Below are positions 13,517-13,874 of a stretch of 13,874 nt of DNA, one piece after another. The notes beneath the pieces are model-generated. The model did not search any database. It was not told where the DNA came from and saw only the letters and a program-made list of their open reading frames with translations. The number at the start of each line of letters is the position of its first letter. The stretch's first letter is position 1. A program made the translations under genes and the position numbers. This DNA comes from Chlorobiales bacterium (GTDB lineage Bacteria > Bacteroidota > Chlorobiia > Chlorobiales > Chlorobiaceae). The stretch lies in contig JAKSDB010000345.1 in NCBI GenBank assembly GCA_022360415.1, forward strand, positions 1-13,874, in the 5' to 3' direction.

Positions 13517-13655
13517 GCGCCTCTATTAATTTATTCCGCGCCATGATTACTTCGTTGTCGGTGCTCGAAATCCTCATGTATTGGCATATACACTCCGGTT
13601 TCTCTGGCTCCTTCCGCCTTGTACTCAAGGCGCTCATAACAATTCATAGAGGCGC
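13517..13655. repeat. 10-bp inverted repeat framing the small ORF region, with an internal stem-loop
   Basis: GCGCCTCTAT (13517-13526) and ATAGAGGCGC (13646-13655) are perfect inverted copies 119 bases apart. Inside lies a second perfect hairpin, CGCCTTG-TACT-CAAGGCG (13615-13632). No target-site duplication or transposase is seen, so this is not claimed as a mobile element. On the minus-strand RNA the first arm runs into an internal ATG (13647) and the second follows 4 bases after the stop of the small ORF. Confidence 0.5.
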
Positions 13656-13680
13656 CCAAAAGAAAACAACATTCGGACAT
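13531..13680 (-). CDS. Possible 49-residue small protein, translationally coupled
   Basis: An open frame from ATG 13680 whose first base is the last base of the upstream gene's TGA stop (TGATG), with GGCGG 4 bases before as a possible ribosome site. It encodes MSECCFLLGASMNCYERL and continues with a hydrophilic stretch containing E-T-G-V-Y-M-P and H-E-D-F-E-H-R, ending at TAA. There are three Cys in the first 14 residues (C4, C5, C14) and three His in the last 24. I do not recognise it. It fills most of what would otherwise be a 306-base gap before the porin. An internal start at 13647 would give 38 residues. The coupling signal supports it; the short length and lack of any known relative mean it may be chance. 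Confidence 0.35.
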   Translation of the reverse strand: MSECCFLLGASMNCYERLEYKAEGARETGVYMPIHEDFEHRQRSNHGAE

Positions 13681-13874
13681 CAGTCCGCCACGACCACGAC
13701 TCCGTGATAACGATCATCAGGGAAAATCACCCTGCCTTTTTTATTGATAACAACGTAAGGGAAACGGGATTTCCTGAGCAGTTGAAGGGCCTTCATCAGA
13801 TCTTTCCTGCCTGCCGGTTTGACCAGAATATCGGCAACTCCGGTCGCCTTTTTGATGCCGTGTTTTGCCACATC
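13680..13874 (-). CDS. C-terminal part of a protein resembling a FAD-binding (MurB/PCMH-like) half-domain, partial
   Basis: The last 64 codons of a gene that enters from the right edge; a GTG at 13871 could be read as a start, but the frame is open to the edge. The pattern H-G-I-x-x-A-x-G-V-A-D-I-L-V-K-P, then a helix (R-K-D-L-M-K-A-L-Q-L-L-R-K), P-Y-V-V-I, and V-I-F-P-D-D-x-Y-H-G-V-V-V, resembles the first half of the PCMH FAD-binding domain in MurB and FAD-linked oxidases. The flavin-binding G-x-G-S-N position reads N-K-K-G-R here, and the protein stops right after G-V-V-V-V-A-D, where the domain should continue. So it is either a degenerate remnant or a different fold that looks alike; a CBS-like domain is an alternative. 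Probably not related to phosphate uptake. Confidence 0.4.
   Translation of the reverse strand, partial: DVAKHGIKKATGVADILVKPAGRKDLMKALQLLRKSRFPYVVINKKGRVIFPDDRYHGVVVVAD

Noticed and set aside
13387..13707. Plus-strand open frame of 106 codons between the porin and the partial gene
   Set aside because: It runs through the Pho-box-like array and into the antisense of the partial gene, lacks any recognisable domain and has no convincing ribosome site. The Pho-box orientation would fit it, but nothing else does.
1..13874. Search for CRISPR arrays, transposases, tRNA or rRNA genes and phoB/phoR
   Set aside because: None seen. There are no regular direct repeats with spacers, no transposase motifs, no tRNA-like cloverleaf noticed, and no histidine kinase or response regulator frame.

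Overview
The window is a large phosphate-uptake locus of a Gram-negative bacterium, with every convincing gene on the minus strand. An outer-membrane porin, a lipoprotein binding protein and a secreted periplasmic binding protein show the Gram-negative envelope. Base composition is near half GC by eye. The overall impression (duplicated Pst genes, Porin_5-type porin, DoxX-like protein) suggests a green sulfur bacterium (Chlorobiota) or relative, but this is an inference from general familiarity and not proven by any marker gene here.

Layout in transcription order, from high to low coordinates: the end of a truncated FAD-domain-like protein (13680-13874); a possible 49-residue small gene coupled to it; an intergenic region with an 11-bp-periodic Pho-box-like array; a putative porin (12255-13373); a short secreted PstS (11261-12082) closed by a strong terminator; a second Pho-box-like site; a lipoprotein PstS (9923-11035); a hairpin; pstB, pstC and pstA of a first transporter (6209-9769); a third Pho-box-like site; pstC, pstA and pstB of a second transporter plus phoU (1964-6073), closed by a terminator; then a separately promoted divergent PhoU paralogue (1034-1786) closed by a perfect bidirectional terminator; and finally a DoxX-like membrane protein overlapping a second membrane protein that runs off the left end.

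Together the genes would move phosphate through the porin into the periplasm, capture it on one of two different PstS proteins, and import it through one of two complete, non-identical PstCAB ABC transporters; PhoU proteins would report transporter state to the Pho two-component system, whose kinase and regulator are not in this window. The first transporter (long PstC and PstA) resembles the type common in Alphaproteobacteria; the second has its own oddities: a two-helix insertion in PstC and a large extracytoplasmic domain in PstA. The most interesting points are the tandem dual system, the PhoU paralogue with eroded metal-ligand motifs and its own promoter, the three matching Pho-box-like sites, the unusually acidic porin, and the small coupled ORF flanked by a 10-bp inverted repeat.
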